Source of the DNA: Proteus vulgaris
Lineage (GTDB): Bacteria > Pseudomonadota > Gammaproteobacteria > Enterobacterales > Enterobacteriaceae
DNA: 64,000 nucleotides
Assembly: GCF_033708015.1 (NCBI RefSeq)
Contig: NZ_CP137920.1
Location: forward strand, 1,550,001-1,614,000
Reading direction: 5' to 3'
Shown: positions 1 through 14,100 of the stretch, in pieces
How the letters are laid out: each line of letters opens with the position of its first letter
Numbering within the stretch: the stretch's first letter is position 1
Translations under genes and position numbers: made by a program
The notes under the pieces: generated by a model
The model's database searches: none
The model's input: only the letters and a program-made list of their open reading frames with translations
Told to the model about the DNA's origin: nothing

Positions 1-401
1 ATGTGAAATTATCAGTATTAAATTAGTAGTATTAAATCGCAATTGAATAATAAAAGATAAATATAGTAGTTTACACATCGAATAAATATTTCAAAAACAA
101 ATAAATTATTTTAATTTTGGTTATTTAAAGTAAATAAATAACCTTAATTTTAAATGTAATTTATTTTATAATTTATTAAAGTAAATATTAATAAGTTTAT
201 TAAGTGATTTTTATTATTATATAAGGCTGTTTTTTTAACATAGGTTAATTTTTTTAATCTTTATATTATTAAATTAATGGTATTTTATTTGTTATTCAAC
301 TTTTGATATTTACTTTACATATTTTAATATTAATAATATTAAAGATTAGATATATCCTAAATAAATACAATTAAAATCACAGACTTTATTTATTATATAA
401 T
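1..401. other. AT-rich region upstream of the cdiBA locus
   Basis: This stretch is extremely AT-rich and has no credible reading frame. It is the presumed promoter region of the cdiBA genes. Many TATAAT-like hexamers occur, so no single promoter can be picked by eye. DNA of this composition upstream of a large adhesin gene is typical of sites silenced by H-NS, but that is inference. Confidence 0.5.
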
Positions 402-2114
402 ATGAAAAAAATCATACTTTTTTTAAAGTTATGGGTGTTTTTTACACTCTTTAATATTCCCATATCTTTAGTAAATGCTTCTGAAAAAGCGACAGAAATA
501 TTTAACCAACAACAACAGCATAATCAAAGCCAACAAGAAGCGCTTTACCAGCAATTAACACCTGAAACACCTAATATCTATTTTGATATTAGCCAATATG
601 AAGAAAAAGAGAGTGGAACGGAAGAAAAACACTGTTTTAAAATCGAACATATTGAAATAACCAATGCAGAGGTTATTCCTCATTGGGTTAATTTATCTCG
701 TTTTAAAACAGAATTTATAGGGAAATGTTTAGGTATAAAAGGAATAAATACCGTTGTGACTCGTATGCAAAATCGGCTATTAACGCATGGATGGATCACT
801 ACGCGTATTGTTGTACCTGAACAAGATATTAGTCGTGGAACATTATATTTAACAATAGTCCCAGGTATTATTCGTAATGTTAAATTTACTGATGACTCTG
901 ATAAATACGCTTTGTTGTATACCAGTATGCCTGCGCATAAAAAACAATTACTTGATTTACGAGATATTGAACAAGGGCTAGAAAACCTGCAGCGATTACC
1001 GGTTGTGAGCGCTGAAATGGAAATTAAGCCAGGGAAAAATGCAGGAGAAAGCGATATTGTGATAAAACGAAAACAATCTCGTTTCTGGCATACATCATTA
1101 TGGATAAATGATGCTGGATCACCCGCAACAGGGCGTTATCAAGGTGGTTTAATGTTAGCACTAGATAATCCTTTCGCACTGAGTGATTTGTTCTATTTAT
1201 CAACAGAACGTGATTTAGACTTTGCGGGTAATAAAAATAATCAAAATATGATGGCGCATTATTCAGTCCCTTTTGGTTATTGGCTATTTGATATTAACGC
1301 CTCTAAATATGATTATTCCCAAACAGTTGCAGGTCATATCAAAGATATTCTTTATTCAGGAGAAAGTGACAGTATTAATGCAGGTGTGTCATATATCCTT
1401 TTTCGTAATCAAAGCAGTAAAACGACATTACGTTATGGTATTCAAGCTAAAGTTTTACGAAATTATGTTGATAATACTGAAATTGAAATCCAACGCCGAC
1501 GTGTTAGCCATTGGCTAATGAATCTTTCACATCGCCAATATTTTAGTTTTGGAACTTTGGAAGGCAGCATTAATTACCAAAAAGGAACACGTTGGTTTGG
1601 TTCAGTTGCAGCCTATGAAGAACAATATCGTGATAATTACTATGCAACAGATAAAGCGGATATTCTAACATGGCGTGCTGAATTAGATATTCCTATCTCT
1701 ATTGCTCAGCAGCAATTTAAATATCAACTACATTATCGTAAACAAATGACACACGATGCATTAACACCCATTGATCAGTTTGCAATAGGTAATCGTTGGA
1801 CTATTCGTGGATTTGATGGTGAAAGAACACTGAGTGCTAATGAAGGTTGGTTTGTACAAAATACGTTAAGTTGGCGATATCCTGCATCAGAACAATTTAT
1901 TTATCTTGGTGCAGATTATGGCGAATTAAAAACAAATACAGATAATCCTCGATTATTAGGTAAACATCTTGCTGGTGGTGTCGTGGGTATAAAAGGTTCG
2001 TTATTTTCATCCACAATAAAATATGATTCGTTTATTGGCACACCATTATCTAAACCAGATGGCTTTAAAACAGATCATGTTAATTTGGGGTTTAGCATTA
2101 ATTTTAATTATTAA
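402..2114 (+). CDS. cdiB: CdiB-like TpsB outer-membrane transporter
   Basis: This is the two-partner-secretion pore that exports the giant exoprotein encoded next to it. The 570-residue product has an N-terminal signal peptide (about residues 1-26, ending at LVNA). A glutamine-rich stretch follows, then a POTRA-type periplasmic region around HCFKIEHIEITNAE, which should recognise the TPS domain of the partner. The rest is a beta-barrel of the FhaC/ShlB type, with the conserved TIRGFDGE motif (family VRGF/Y loop) near residue 470. Its length fits the family. The gene lies 63 bases or more upstream of the TpsA start, in cdiB-cdiA-cdiI order. ATG 402 is chosen because it begins a good signal peptide, although no clear Shine-Dalgarno sequence precedes it. 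ShlB/HpmB of haemolysin systems are close relatives; the CDI role comes from the partner. Confidence 0.9.
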   Translation: MKKIILFLKLWVFFTLFNIPISLVNASEKATEIFNQQQQHNQSQQEALYQQLTPETPNIYFDISQYEEKESGTEEKHCFKIEHIEITNAEVIPHWVNLSRFKTEFIGKCLGIKGINTVVTRMQNRLLTHGWITTRIVVPEQDISRGTLYLTIVPGIIRNVKFTDDSDKYALLYTSMPAHKKQLLDLRDIEQGLENLQRLPVVSAEMEIKPGKNAGESDIVIKRKQSRFWHTSLWINDAGSPATGRYQGGLMLALDNPFALSDLFYLSTERDLDFAGNKNNQNMMAHYSVPFGYWLFDINASKYDYSQTVAGHIKDILYSGESDSINAGVSYILFRNQSSKTTLRYGIQAKVLRNYVDNTEIEIQRRRVSHWLMNLSHRQYFSFGTLEGSINYQKGTRWFGSVAAYEEQYRDNYYATDKADILTWRAELDIPISIAQQQFKYQLHYRKQMTHDALTPIDQFAIGNRWTIRGFDGERTLSANEGWFVQNTLSWRYPASEQFIYLGADYGELKTNTDNPRLLGKHLAGGVVGIKGSLFSSTIKYDSFIGTPLSKPDGFKTDHVNLGFSINFNY

Positions 2115-2195
2115 AATAAAGAATTAACTCAAATATTAAATAAAAAATAATAACTAAATAAAATTTATATTGTCTTTTTGGCAAGGATCCTACTT

Positions 2196-5100
2196 ATGAA
2201 TAAATTATGTTATCGCGTTATTTATAATCGTACTCGACAATTAATGGTTGTTGTTTCTGAATTAACGAAATCTTGTGGTGAAAATAATAAGCGCAATACT
2301 CTTTTCTCATCACCCATTAAAAGTTCGCTAAATCGTGTGGCATTTCTTTTATTATTGATGCAAGGCATGGTGAGTTTTTCTGTGCAAGCCAGCCAAATCA
2401 TCGCAGATCAGCACGCGCCAAACAACCAACAAGCAACGGTATTACAAACCAGCAATGGGTTGGCTCAAGTTAATATCCAGCAACCTAATCAACATGGTGT
2501 ATCACGTAACCAATTTACGCAATTTGATATTGATAATAAAGGGGCGATCCTTAATAACAGTCTACAAGATACACAAACTCAATTAGCGGGCATGGTAACA
2601 GGAAATCCATGGCTGGTTAAAGGCGAAGCGAATGTTATTTTAAATGAAATTAATAGCCAAAATCCTAGCCAACTCAATGGATTTATTGAAGTTGCTGGAA
2701 AACGAGCGGAAATTATTATCGCTAACCCTGCGGGTATTAGTTGTCAAGGATGTGGCTTTATTAATGCGGTAAATACCACGTTAGTTGCTGGTAATGCATT
2801 AACACAAGAAGGTGCAATTTCTGGTTATGAAATTAATAACGGAAAAATAGTGATTTCTGGCAGTGGTTTAAATGATAGCCAAAGTGATTACACTCGTATC
2901 TTAGCGCGTGCCGTAGACGTTAATTCACGTATTCAAGCTAATAAATTAGAAATTACAACAGGTAAAAATACCTTAGATAATGATGGCAATGTGATCAGCC
3001 AAGATAATTCGGCAGCTAAACAAAATGATTATGCCATTGACGTGGCACTGGTTGGTGGTATGTATGCCAACAAAATTAAATTGGTGGGTACAGAACATGG
3101 TGTTGGTGTACGCAATGCCGGTGAAATTGGGGCTGAAGCGGGGGGATTAACACTCAATGAGAATGGTCAGCTAATAAATACGGGGCTAATTCAATCTCAA
3201 ACACAACTACAAGTTGACACGGCAAGTGTCAATAACCAAGGGGTGATCACGGGAGATAAGGATCTAGCGCTAAATACCACGGGTGATCTTGTTAATAGTG
3301 GCATGCTGCAAGCTAAAAATAATATCCAGCTAAAAGCAACAGAAAACGTTTCTCAAGCCGCATCAGGAAAAATATTAGCCCAAGAAAATATTCAAATTGA
3401 TGCTAAAGGTTATTTGGCTGCACAAAAGAGCCAATTAGGTGCTGGTGTTGATAATAGCGGTAATGCAGTTCATCCTGCCTCGCTAACTTTGAATATAGCG
3501 GATGACATTATTTCTGCAGGTCAGCATTTAAGTGGCGATAAAATTAATTTAACGGCTAAAAATGTTGATATTTCAAACAGCAAAACACAAAGTAAAGATC
3601 TACAAATTACGACATCCGTAGGGCAAATTAAAACAGAGCTTGCTCAAGTTAATGCCAATACAGTAATGCTTAATGCGAAAACAGCGATTATTAATCGTAA
3701 AGGTGAGATCAGTGGTGATAAACTTCAACTTATTGCGCCTAACTTGATTGATAATAATGAAGGTAAATTAAGCCAACTAGGTAGCCATGATTTAAAACTC
3801 AATTCCATTACACTCAATAACCAAAAAGGAGAGATTAACACCGTCGGAAATCTCTCTTTACATCATAAAAATTTGAATAATCAACGTGGTGATATTCAAA
3901 GTCTTGGTCGCCAATTGATCATTAAAACAACGGAACTGAATAATCAACAAGGTACAATATCACTGCCTCAACAAGGTGCTATTACCCTAAAAACCGAAAC
4001 GCTATTAGGTAAAGAAGGCTCCCTCTTAACAACAGGGCAGTTTTCTCTACAAGGGCAATATTTAGATTTAGAAAAAGCCACAACCCAAGCGAAAAAAATA
4101 GAGATTAGTGCTGTTAATCTTAATCATAATGACGCTAATTTAAAGCAAACGGGTACTGAACTAACATCCATTAACGTAGAAAAAACACTTAGTAACCAAC
4201 GCGGTAATATTCAGACGCAAGGTGCATTAACACTCAATGTCCAAGAGATAGATAATACACAAGGTGAGGTAAGAACTTTAAACCAAAGCCGCCTAGATAT
4301 AACCGCCAAAGAAGCCATTACTAACAATAAAGGTACATTGATATCTGCGGACACTCTTAAACTTAATGCCAATATATTAACTAACCAGCAAGGCAATATC
4401 CATGCCGATAAAACTAGTGATCTCACCCTGAACAATAAGCTTGATAATACGACAGGGAAAATCGTCAGTAAAAGTAATAGCGAAATAAAAGCGGGTACAT
4501 TAAATAACGCTAAAGGCGAAATTGGCGCTAATGGATTAAATATCACTTTAACGGGAAATGCAGATAACCAACAAGGTGCAATAGTTTCGCAAGATAGACT
4601 AGGATTAACAGCAAATAATGTTGATAACAGCCAAGGGGTTATTCAATCAGAAAAATCCGCGTGGTTGGCAACTCAAGGTGGTGAGTTAAATAATCAAAAT
4701 ACGCATCAATCTGGCGGTATTGTTAGTCGAGGAGAATTGCATTTAGACGTTGGTGACATTAACAATAGCCAAGGGATTATCAATGCTAAAAACAGTCTTG
4801 ATCTGCAAAGTAAAACGGTTAATAGCCAACAGGGTAAAATCGTTACACAAGGCGATTTTACGGCGAATACGCAAGGATGGAATAATACATCAGGGTTAAT
4901 ACAGGCAGTTAATATCACTATTAACTCAAATAACCAGCCGATAATTAATCGTGATACACAAAAAGATCAAGGCATTCAGGCAATACAAAACTTACTACTG
5001 AATACGGGATCATTAGATAATAGCCAAGGTGATATCAGCGCGAGTCAATTACAATTAAATACAGCCAAAGCCGATTTTATCAACCAATTTGGGCGATTAA

Positions 5101-8100
5101 TCTTATCAGATAGTGCAGCGTTAAAAACAGGTGCGATAAATAATCATGCTGGACTGATTATGACTGGCAAAGATCTCATTATTGATAGCCACCAGCACAA
5201 AATAACGAACAGTGACACACAAAAAAGTGGCGGAATAGTTAGTCAAGGTGGATTAAATATTCACAGTGGTGATCTTAATAATCAACAAGGACAACTTCTA
5301 GCTAAGCAGCAAGTTGATTTACAAACGAATATCGTGACTAACCAATCAGGTCAAATCCTTAGCGAATTAGCCAATTTAACATTAAAAGGAATATCGCTAA
5401 ATAATAGCCAAGGGCATCTGTTTTCTCCTCAACAATTACAATTAACTTTGCGTGATAACCTGATTAATCGTCAAACAATTGATGGTAATAAGGGGATCGA
5501 AACAAAAGGGACATTGACTATCAATAGTGGGGATATTGATAGCACACAAGGCCGTATTGTTTCTGCTGATCAGTTAACTATTCAAAGTGGCAACGTAATC
5601 AATCAACAAGGCATATTAGGTAGTCTAAATAGCGATTTATCATTTAAGACTAAACAACTGGTTAATGATGATGGCTCAATAAGTGCCAATAACATCACCA
5701 TTAATACACAAGGTGAGCGTTTAAGTAACCAAAGTACTAAAACCCATAGTCAGATATTGAGTAAAAATGCACTCAACATTACAACCGGTGAATTAGATAA
5801 CACCAAAGGAAAGTTAATTAGTCATGCTTCAGTTAATATTTTAACGCATGGCGAATTAAACAATACCAAAGGAGAAATAAGTGGTCATGAGACGTTAGAA
5901 ATAAAAGCAAAAAAAGCGTTAGATAATACGCAAGGATCGCTTATTTCTAATAAATTAATGACGCTTATAATGGGAAGCGAGCTAAATAATACTAAAGGAA
6001 AAATCACTAGCCACGATACATTATCCATTGAAACTCAAGCAAAATTAGATAACACGGTCGGTAAAATAATTGCACGCAACAGTGCGAATATTTTATCTTA
6101 TGGCGATTTAATTAACTATCAAGGTCGTTTAGGAAGTGAGAAGTCATCATTGACTTTAAATACACATCAAATTGACAACCGTAGCGGTGTTATTTCTGCT
6201 CAAGGTGATCTGCAATTAGATTCAAATAAATATGCTATTGATAACTCGCAATCCTTGAAAAGTGGTGGAATTGTTAGCCAAAAAAATATCACTATTGATA
6301 GTGGCGAACTCAACAATCAAGATGGTCAGTTAATTGCAAAATACAATTCAATACTCAATACTCATCAACAACAAATCGTTAATAATAAAGGTATTATTTC
6401 CGCTGATAATGGCACTATTTCTATTGACTCTGCATCAATCAACAATATTTCTGGGTTAATTTACTCTCTAAAAGAGATGGTAATTAACACCTACGGAAAT
6501 GCTATTGATAATAGTAATAGCCAAAACAAGGGGGGGATTTTAACCAAAGCTAATCTTACTCTTAATGCGGGTGATATTAATAATAATAAAGGTAATTTAA
6601 CAGCTGAGAATGGTAGCAAAATCACCTTCAATCAGTTAAATAACCAACAAGGCAAACTGGCAAGTCTTAAGCAAAATTTAGTATTAGAAGGCAGTAAACT
6701 TGATAATGATGAAGGATTGATTTATTCATCAGAAAAACTACAAATAGCACTATCTGATCAGTTTAATAATAACAATACGTTAGATGATATTGGTGTGATC
6801 GGTCATAGTGATATTGAAATAACAGCCAAGTCATTAAATAATCAGCATGGTCGCATTATTGCGAAGCAAAAAAATAAGCTAACATTAGGCGAAATTAATA
6901 ATAACCACGGTACACTAGCAAGCCAAGCTGGAAACCTGCTAATAGAAAGCGCTCAGTTACTTAATCAATCAGGATTAATTACAGCCAAAGCAGAATTAAA
7001 TATTAATACCAATAGACAGCAACTCGATAATACGCAAGGTGTATTAGCAAGCCAAACAGACAAGTTAATTATTGCCAGCCATGAATTGTTAAATCATGCA
7101 GGGCTGATCACGGCGAATACCGCATTAAATATTAACACTGACAAACAGCGTATTGATAATAGTGGTACGTCAACAAATGGCGGTATTATAAGTAAAGGCG
7201 AATTAAAAATTAATGCCGGTAATATTGATAATTTTGAAGGTAAAATCACGTCAACGGCTAAGCAGTCACTGTTTGTTGACGATATTAATAATAAGAAAGG
7301 TAAAATTGGTAGCATAGAAGAACGCGTATTAATCGAAAGTGGTGCCATTAATAATCAAAATGGTCTTATTACAGCAAAAACACAATTAGCTATCACAACA
7401 AAAAATAATCAATTAGATAATAGCAATACATTGTCTCAAGCTGGGATTATTAGTCATGGGATATTGAACCTTGTGACAGGGAATTTAAATAATCAATCGG
7501 GCTATATCTTTTCTGCTAAATCTTTATTGCTTAATAGCTTAGGTATGAACAACCGTGGTGGCGAAGTTATTAGTCAGGCAAACGGCTTTAAATTAACGAC
7601 TCAAACGTTAGATAATCAACAAGGCACACTCTATTCAGCCGATAATTTCACTTTAGATACACAAGGTTATGTATTAAATAATAATCAGACGTTATCGGGT
7701 GGTATTATTAGCCAAGGAAAACTAGATCTAAAAAGTGGTGAGCTTAATAATACTCAAGGGCGCGTTATTTCTGATGACGACTTAAATATTTCTAGCGCAA
7801 AACTGATTAATCACCAAGCACAATTAGGCAGCAAACAGGGGGGATTAAATTTAAAATCGGCTGAACTTGATAATAAAAAAGGTGTGATTAGTGCAGATCA
7901 AAATGTCGTTATTAATACACAGAAACAGAATATTAATAACCAAAATGGACTAATAAGCGCATTAGCTAACCTGACGATTTACAGTGGGCAGCTGGTTAAT
8001 CAAACAGGAAAAATAACCACTAATCAGCAAGCAACGATTAACTCAGCCGATCTTGATAATAGACAAGGCAGCATCGCCAGTAATAGCCATCAATTAACCA

Positions 8101-11100
8101 TTAATGCCAATAATATACATAATGCGAAAGGACTAATTTACGCTGTTAAAGCGCTCACCATTAATGCCGATGGTAAGTTAACGAATACGGATAACAAAGC
8201 GACAGCGGGCATTATTACGCAACATAACCTGAATACAACGGTTAAACAGCTAGATAATCAAAATGGATTAATTTCTGTCGCGGGTATGCTGAAACTTATT
8301 AGCCCTGAAAAATTAAATAATCAGCAAGGGTTAATAACGGTGGGTCAAAAAACAGACCTACAAACAGAACGGTTAAACAACTATCAAGGAAAAATCTCTG
8401 CTGGGGATCTATTAACGATTAGCCACGCCAATACACCCCTAATTAATCGTGAAGGGGCGCTTGTCTCTGCGGGTAAAATTTCATTAAACAGTGGTGATAT
8501 TGATAACCAACAAGGGAAAATAACGGCGCTTAATGCCGTTACTATTAACAGCGGTGAGTTACAGAATAATCAAGGCACTCTATACGCTAAAAAAGAGTTA
8601 AATATCCATTCAAAAAAATTGGTTAATACGGATGGATTATTGCAATCAGACAGCCAGCTTAAGTTAAATACCAGACAAAATGATCTGATCAATTTAAATG
8701 GTAAAGTTATTGGTGCGACTGAAACCCAACTTAATATTGCTGGGCTTAATAACCAAAAAGGACATATTCAGGCAACTGACAAACTGGCGCTTCAGTTAAA
8801 CCAAAGTGAGTTAGATAATCAGCAAGGAACACTGTTATCAGCTAATAACTTACTGATTGACGGTAAAAGTATTGATAACCAACAAGGTGTTATTCTTGCG
8901 GGTAACAATACGGATATCACGCTCAGTCAGGACTTAAATAACCAGATAGGGCAGATCCAATCTCAAGAACAACTCACTGTCACGGCTCAACAGCTTGATA
9001 ATCAGCAAACAGATGATGAAAACCTAGGGTTAAAAGCCAATAATATTCATATTGCAGTAAACGATTTGCTTAATCATCAAGGCGTTATTCAAGCCAGCGA
9101 ACAACTCAAACTAATTCCTGCTGAAAACCTGAATAATCAGCATGGCTTGATATCTGCTGCCATGTTAGCCATTGAAGGCAAAAACGAAAATAAATTAGCT
9201 ATTGATAATAAAAAGGGACTATTAGCTGCGACACAACAGCTTCGTTTATGGGCTGAAAAGCTGAGTGGTAATGGTGAAATTATCTCGGCGGGTGACAGTG
9301 AAATTCAATTAAAAACCGCCTTTAAGTTAGAACAAGATGCCACAATTAAAGCGCAGAATGCTTTAACACTCTCTTCAGAGGATAAGATCCACAACGCTGG
9401 ATTTATTTATGCGGGTGAGAGGCTTTCACTTCAAGCGATGAACTTAAATAACAGTGAGTCAATAGCATCAGTAGAAAGTGATGATTTGGTGACGACTCGC
9501 AGCAAAAGAAGTATCGATGATAATGAAAAACGTAACGGCGAAATAAGTGCAAAGCAGCTGACATTAACTATTTCAGAAAAACTGCAAAATACAGGATTGA
9601 TTGATGCTTTTGGTGGCACACTCACATTAGCTGCTCATACTATTTATAACCAAGCGGGTGGGCGTATTTATGGTGATAATATCCAGATAAAAAGCCAGCA
9701 ATTTGATAATCATGCACCGTTTGAAGATATTGCTCCGGTATTAGCTTCTCGTGAAAATCTACAACTATTTAGTAATACAATAAATAACCGTGATCACGCC
9801 CTTATTTACAGTGGTGGCGATATGGCTATTGCAGGTTTTGAAACAGAAAATCTGCCAGAAAGTGTTGCTGCTGATGTACTAAATAATGAAAGCGCATCAA
9901 TTGAAGCAAGTGGAAATTTATTTGCTCATGTTTCAGAAATTAATAATCGTGACCTCTATTTAAAAATCAGCGATCCCGAAAAAGTATCAGAAGTACCAAT
10001 GTATCAATTTGGTGTCGATCATAGTGGTGATAAATTTGATTCTGATGATGAGCGGATCTGGTACAACATCAATACGCGTGAGCATTTATTAAATATTAAT
10101 GGTCGTCAATACAAAGACTTCTATGAGTTTAAATATAAGATAATTACAGAAGAGTCAAAATTATTACATCGTGATCCAGCTTTAATATTAGCGGGCAAAG
10201 ATATCACTTTAAAAGGTGATAATTTAAACAATATTGATAGCCATATTATTGCGGGCGGTAAACTGATCATTGATGGTATGCATATTAATAATCAAGAAAC
10301 TGCAGGTCAGCGTATTGAATACCATGAAGGTACAGCAATAAAACATAAACGCCCAGGTAAGCGTAGAGGCGGTAAGAAAAAAAGTAGTTCGACTTCATAT
10401 TCTCAATATGGGCCGTTTGAAGTGGTTACTGATTTACCATTAGGTTTATTGGAATATAAAGAAAATACTGATCTCACCTCAGATAAACGCCCAGAATTAA
10501 GTGAACAGAGTGAAATAAAAGTCTTCACTACTCGAAGATTAGGTCGATTAATTACTCATCATAATCAAGTCGATGTTGATACAGCGGAGTTAACTGCGAT
10601 TACGCCTGAAAAAACAGATTATGATTTGGGTGATGCTCTCTCACTAACAAAATATAAAGAGGGATTATTAACAGACCAAAGTGATCTTGCTCTCTTTGAT
10701 AAAATAACCACCACAAAACTTGATGATACGATTAATGGTAATCAATCGACAGAAATCGTATTAGAAAGTAGTGATACGGCTTCCACATTTAACGCTGAAA
10801 AAACGGTAATTACGCAGCCTAATAGTGTATTACCCGAAATAAAACGATCAGAGAAACACCCTGAGTTTCCTATTGGTAAAATAATTACGGTTCCTCAATT
10901 AGAAAAACCAATGGAAGAGAAAACCATAGAAGTTAAAATTCAGACCGTAGCGCCTATATTAAAGCTCCCTGAAAACCGTTTATTTAATGTCAATAAAGGA
11001 ACTGATAGCCAATATATTGTTGAAACAGACTCCCGCTTTACCAATAAAAGAGAGTGGTTAAGCTCAGATTATATGCAGAATGCATTATCGGTTGATCACA

Positions 11101-14100
11101 ATAATACCCATAAGCGTATTGGCGATGGTTTCTATGAACAACGCCTAGTCCGTGATCAAATTATTCAGCTTACCGGCAATCAATATCTAGATGGGCATAA
11201 TGATAACGAACAGCAATATCACGCTTTAATGGATGCGGGTATTCGTTTTAGTGAAGAGTTTGGCATTAAACCCGGTGTGACATTAACGGCTGAACAAATG
11301 GCAATGATCACAACGGATATGGTGTTATTAACCAGTAGGGAGATCACACTCGCTAATGGCTCCGTTGAAAAGGTATTAGTGCCTCAAGTTTATGCACGTG
11401 TTCTACCAGGGGATTTACAAAACAGTGGTGCATTACTTTCAGGTAGCGAAGTTATTTTAAATAACATTCCTGAGTTAAAAAACAAAGGCACGATTTTAAG
11501 TAAAACGAGCTTACAAGCTTCAACTAATAATTTAATCAACCAAGGACTAATTAAAGGGCAAACGGTAGATTTATTTGCGTTGCAAGATATTAAAAATGAA
11601 GGCGGACAAATTGCAGGACAAAACCGCATTAATCTGCAAGCAGGTAATAACATTATTAGTACAGCAACCGTATCGGGTAATAGTACCGACCAATGGTTAA
11701 ACCGTGGGGCGGCTATTTATTTAACAGAGCCAGAAGGTGAGATTGCATTAAAAGCAACGCATAATTTAACGCTGACAGCAACAGATATTCTCGCCAGTGG
11801 TGATAACAGCCAATTGGCGTTAACCGCAGGTAAAAATATTGAATTAGGCACTATTAATACGCGTCGCCAAGAGAATATTGATTGGGATAGTAATAATTAT
11901 CTGCATAAAACCAATGAAGAGGAGATTGGATCTCATCTTTATGCGGGGGATATCTCAATAACATCGGGCGAAGATCTTCATCTTACGGCAACAGATATTC
12001 AAACCACAGGCTCGCTAGGATTAACTGCAGGTAATGATATTTCGTTACAAAGTGGTTATTCCTCTATTGACCAAATCGCACACAGTGTGACGAAAGACAA
12101 ATCATTTGGTTCTTCGGAAACTCGCACTACACATGCTGAAATTCATAATAAACAAGCAACGGGAACACAGCTAAAAGGAAATGAAATTTCTCTTTCTGCT
12201 GGCAATGATTTAATTGCACAGGGTGGTGAGATTATTGCGACACAAGATATCAATCTTGATGCGGGTAATCAATTATCGCTGACGACCGCAGAAGAGCTTG
12301 CTTTCCAATCTTATGAAGAAAAAATCAAAAAATCAGGCATTGGTGGTACTGGCGGTATTGGTTTTACCGTCGGAAAATCAACTTTTGAACAACTGAATAA
12401 CAGTGATGCTATTACTTATAAAGGCAGTGTAATCGGCAGTACGGATGGCAATATTCGCATTAGCTCAGGGAATAATCTCACCATAGATGGCAGTGAAATG
12501 ATTGCCAAAAAGGAGATATCGCTTACTGGGGATTCTGTGGATATTTCCTCTGCTGAAAATAGCTATACGGAATTAAGTCGAACCAAAAGTAAACAAAGTG
12601 GTGTGACGGTTGCCTTAAGCGGTACGGCAGGAAGTGCTATCAATGGCGCTATTGCGGGATACAAAGCCGCCAAAGAAGCTGATGATAGCCAAATTAGTAC
12701 CTTACAAAGTATCAAAGCGGGGCTTTCGGGGGCTCAAGCAGTGGGAGCTGTGGCGTTAGATAATGCCCAATCAGGTACAGATAATGAAAGCACAACGTTA
12801 ATTGGCGCTAATGTTTCTTATGGTAAAAGCTCGTCTGAATCAGAAACCATACACCAACGAAATATTGCTCAAGGCAGCAGTTTAAGCGCGGGTGAAAACC
12901 TCTCTATTACAGCAACAGGAAAAGAGCAAGGTGATATCACCATTACAGGCAGTGAGTTACAGGCGGGGGGTGATCTCACCCTAAGTGCCACGCGAGATAT
13001 CACATTACAATCAGCACAAAACCAAGAAACAACAGACAGCAAAAACAGCAGTAAAAGCGCTTCTGTTGGTGTTGGTGTCACGGTGGGCTCGGGTGGTGTT
13101 GGCGTTAACATTAATGCGAATGGAAGTCGAGGTAAGGGATTTGAGGAGGGCGATCACACCTATTACACCAATAGCACATTAAATGCAGGGCAAACGCTCA
13201 CCTTACAAAGTGGTCAAGATACGACCTTAAAAGGCGCACAAGCTCAAGGTGATAAAGTTATTGCGAAAGTGGGTGGAGATTTACACCTTGAAAGCCAGCA
13301 ATCCATTGATGACTATCAGTCGAAGCAATCGAGCGAAAGTGTGGGGGGGAGTGTCAATGTGATCGGCACACCGGGAGGCTCGGCAAATATTTCGTTTAGT
13401 CGCGATAAAATGGACAGTAAATACCGCTCAGTGGAAGAACAAACGGGCTTATTTGCAGGCAATCAAGGATTTGATCTTACCGTGGGTAAACATACCCAAC
13501 TTGATGGCGCGGTGATCAGCAGTAAATCTGATGCAAAAAATAATCAGCTAGATACAGGTACATTAGGCTTTAGTGATATCCATAATTACGCAGAATATAA
13601 AGTTGAGCATCAATCCGGTGGTGTAAGTACTTCTGGTGGTGTTGAAGGGAATATGCTGGCGAATATGGGACATGCATTAGCCATGGCAGGCAACCATAGT
13701 GACAGCGCTGAAAACACCACCCGATCTGCGGTATCACAAGGGACATGGACAGTGCGTGATAGCGATAATCAACAGCAAGATATTGCGCAATTAAGCCAAG
13801 ATACCGACAACGCTCACAGCACGTTAACTAAAATCTTCGACAAAGAAAAAGAGCAAAATCGCCAACAAAAACAGCAATTAGTAGGCGAAATTGGGGCGCA
13901 GGTTATCGATTTGGCAACCACGGTTGATACTCTTCGTGGTACGAACCAAGCGAAAGCTGATTCAAAACTCGATAATCTTTCTGATACGGCTTACGACGAT
14001 CTCTACCAAGCCCTTTCTGAAACTAAAGAGAATGTTACTGAGCGTGACGTTCAAAATTACCTTTTCCAGCAAGCATTACAGGACTATACCAACCAATCCG

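Noticed and set aside
2178..2195. TTG 2178 as the cdiA start
   Set aside because: The better ribosome site and the family-conserved MNK signal region both point to ATG 2196.
4211..4918. Open frames on the minus strand inside cdiA
   Set aside because: They mirror the repetitive coding of cdiA on the other strand, encode hydrophobic Leu/Ser/Val-rich nonsense, and have no ribosome sites.
3200..9400. CRISPR-like regular repeats
   Set aside because: The repetition is protein-level FHA repeats with variable DNA and a continuous reading frame, not identical repeats with spacers.
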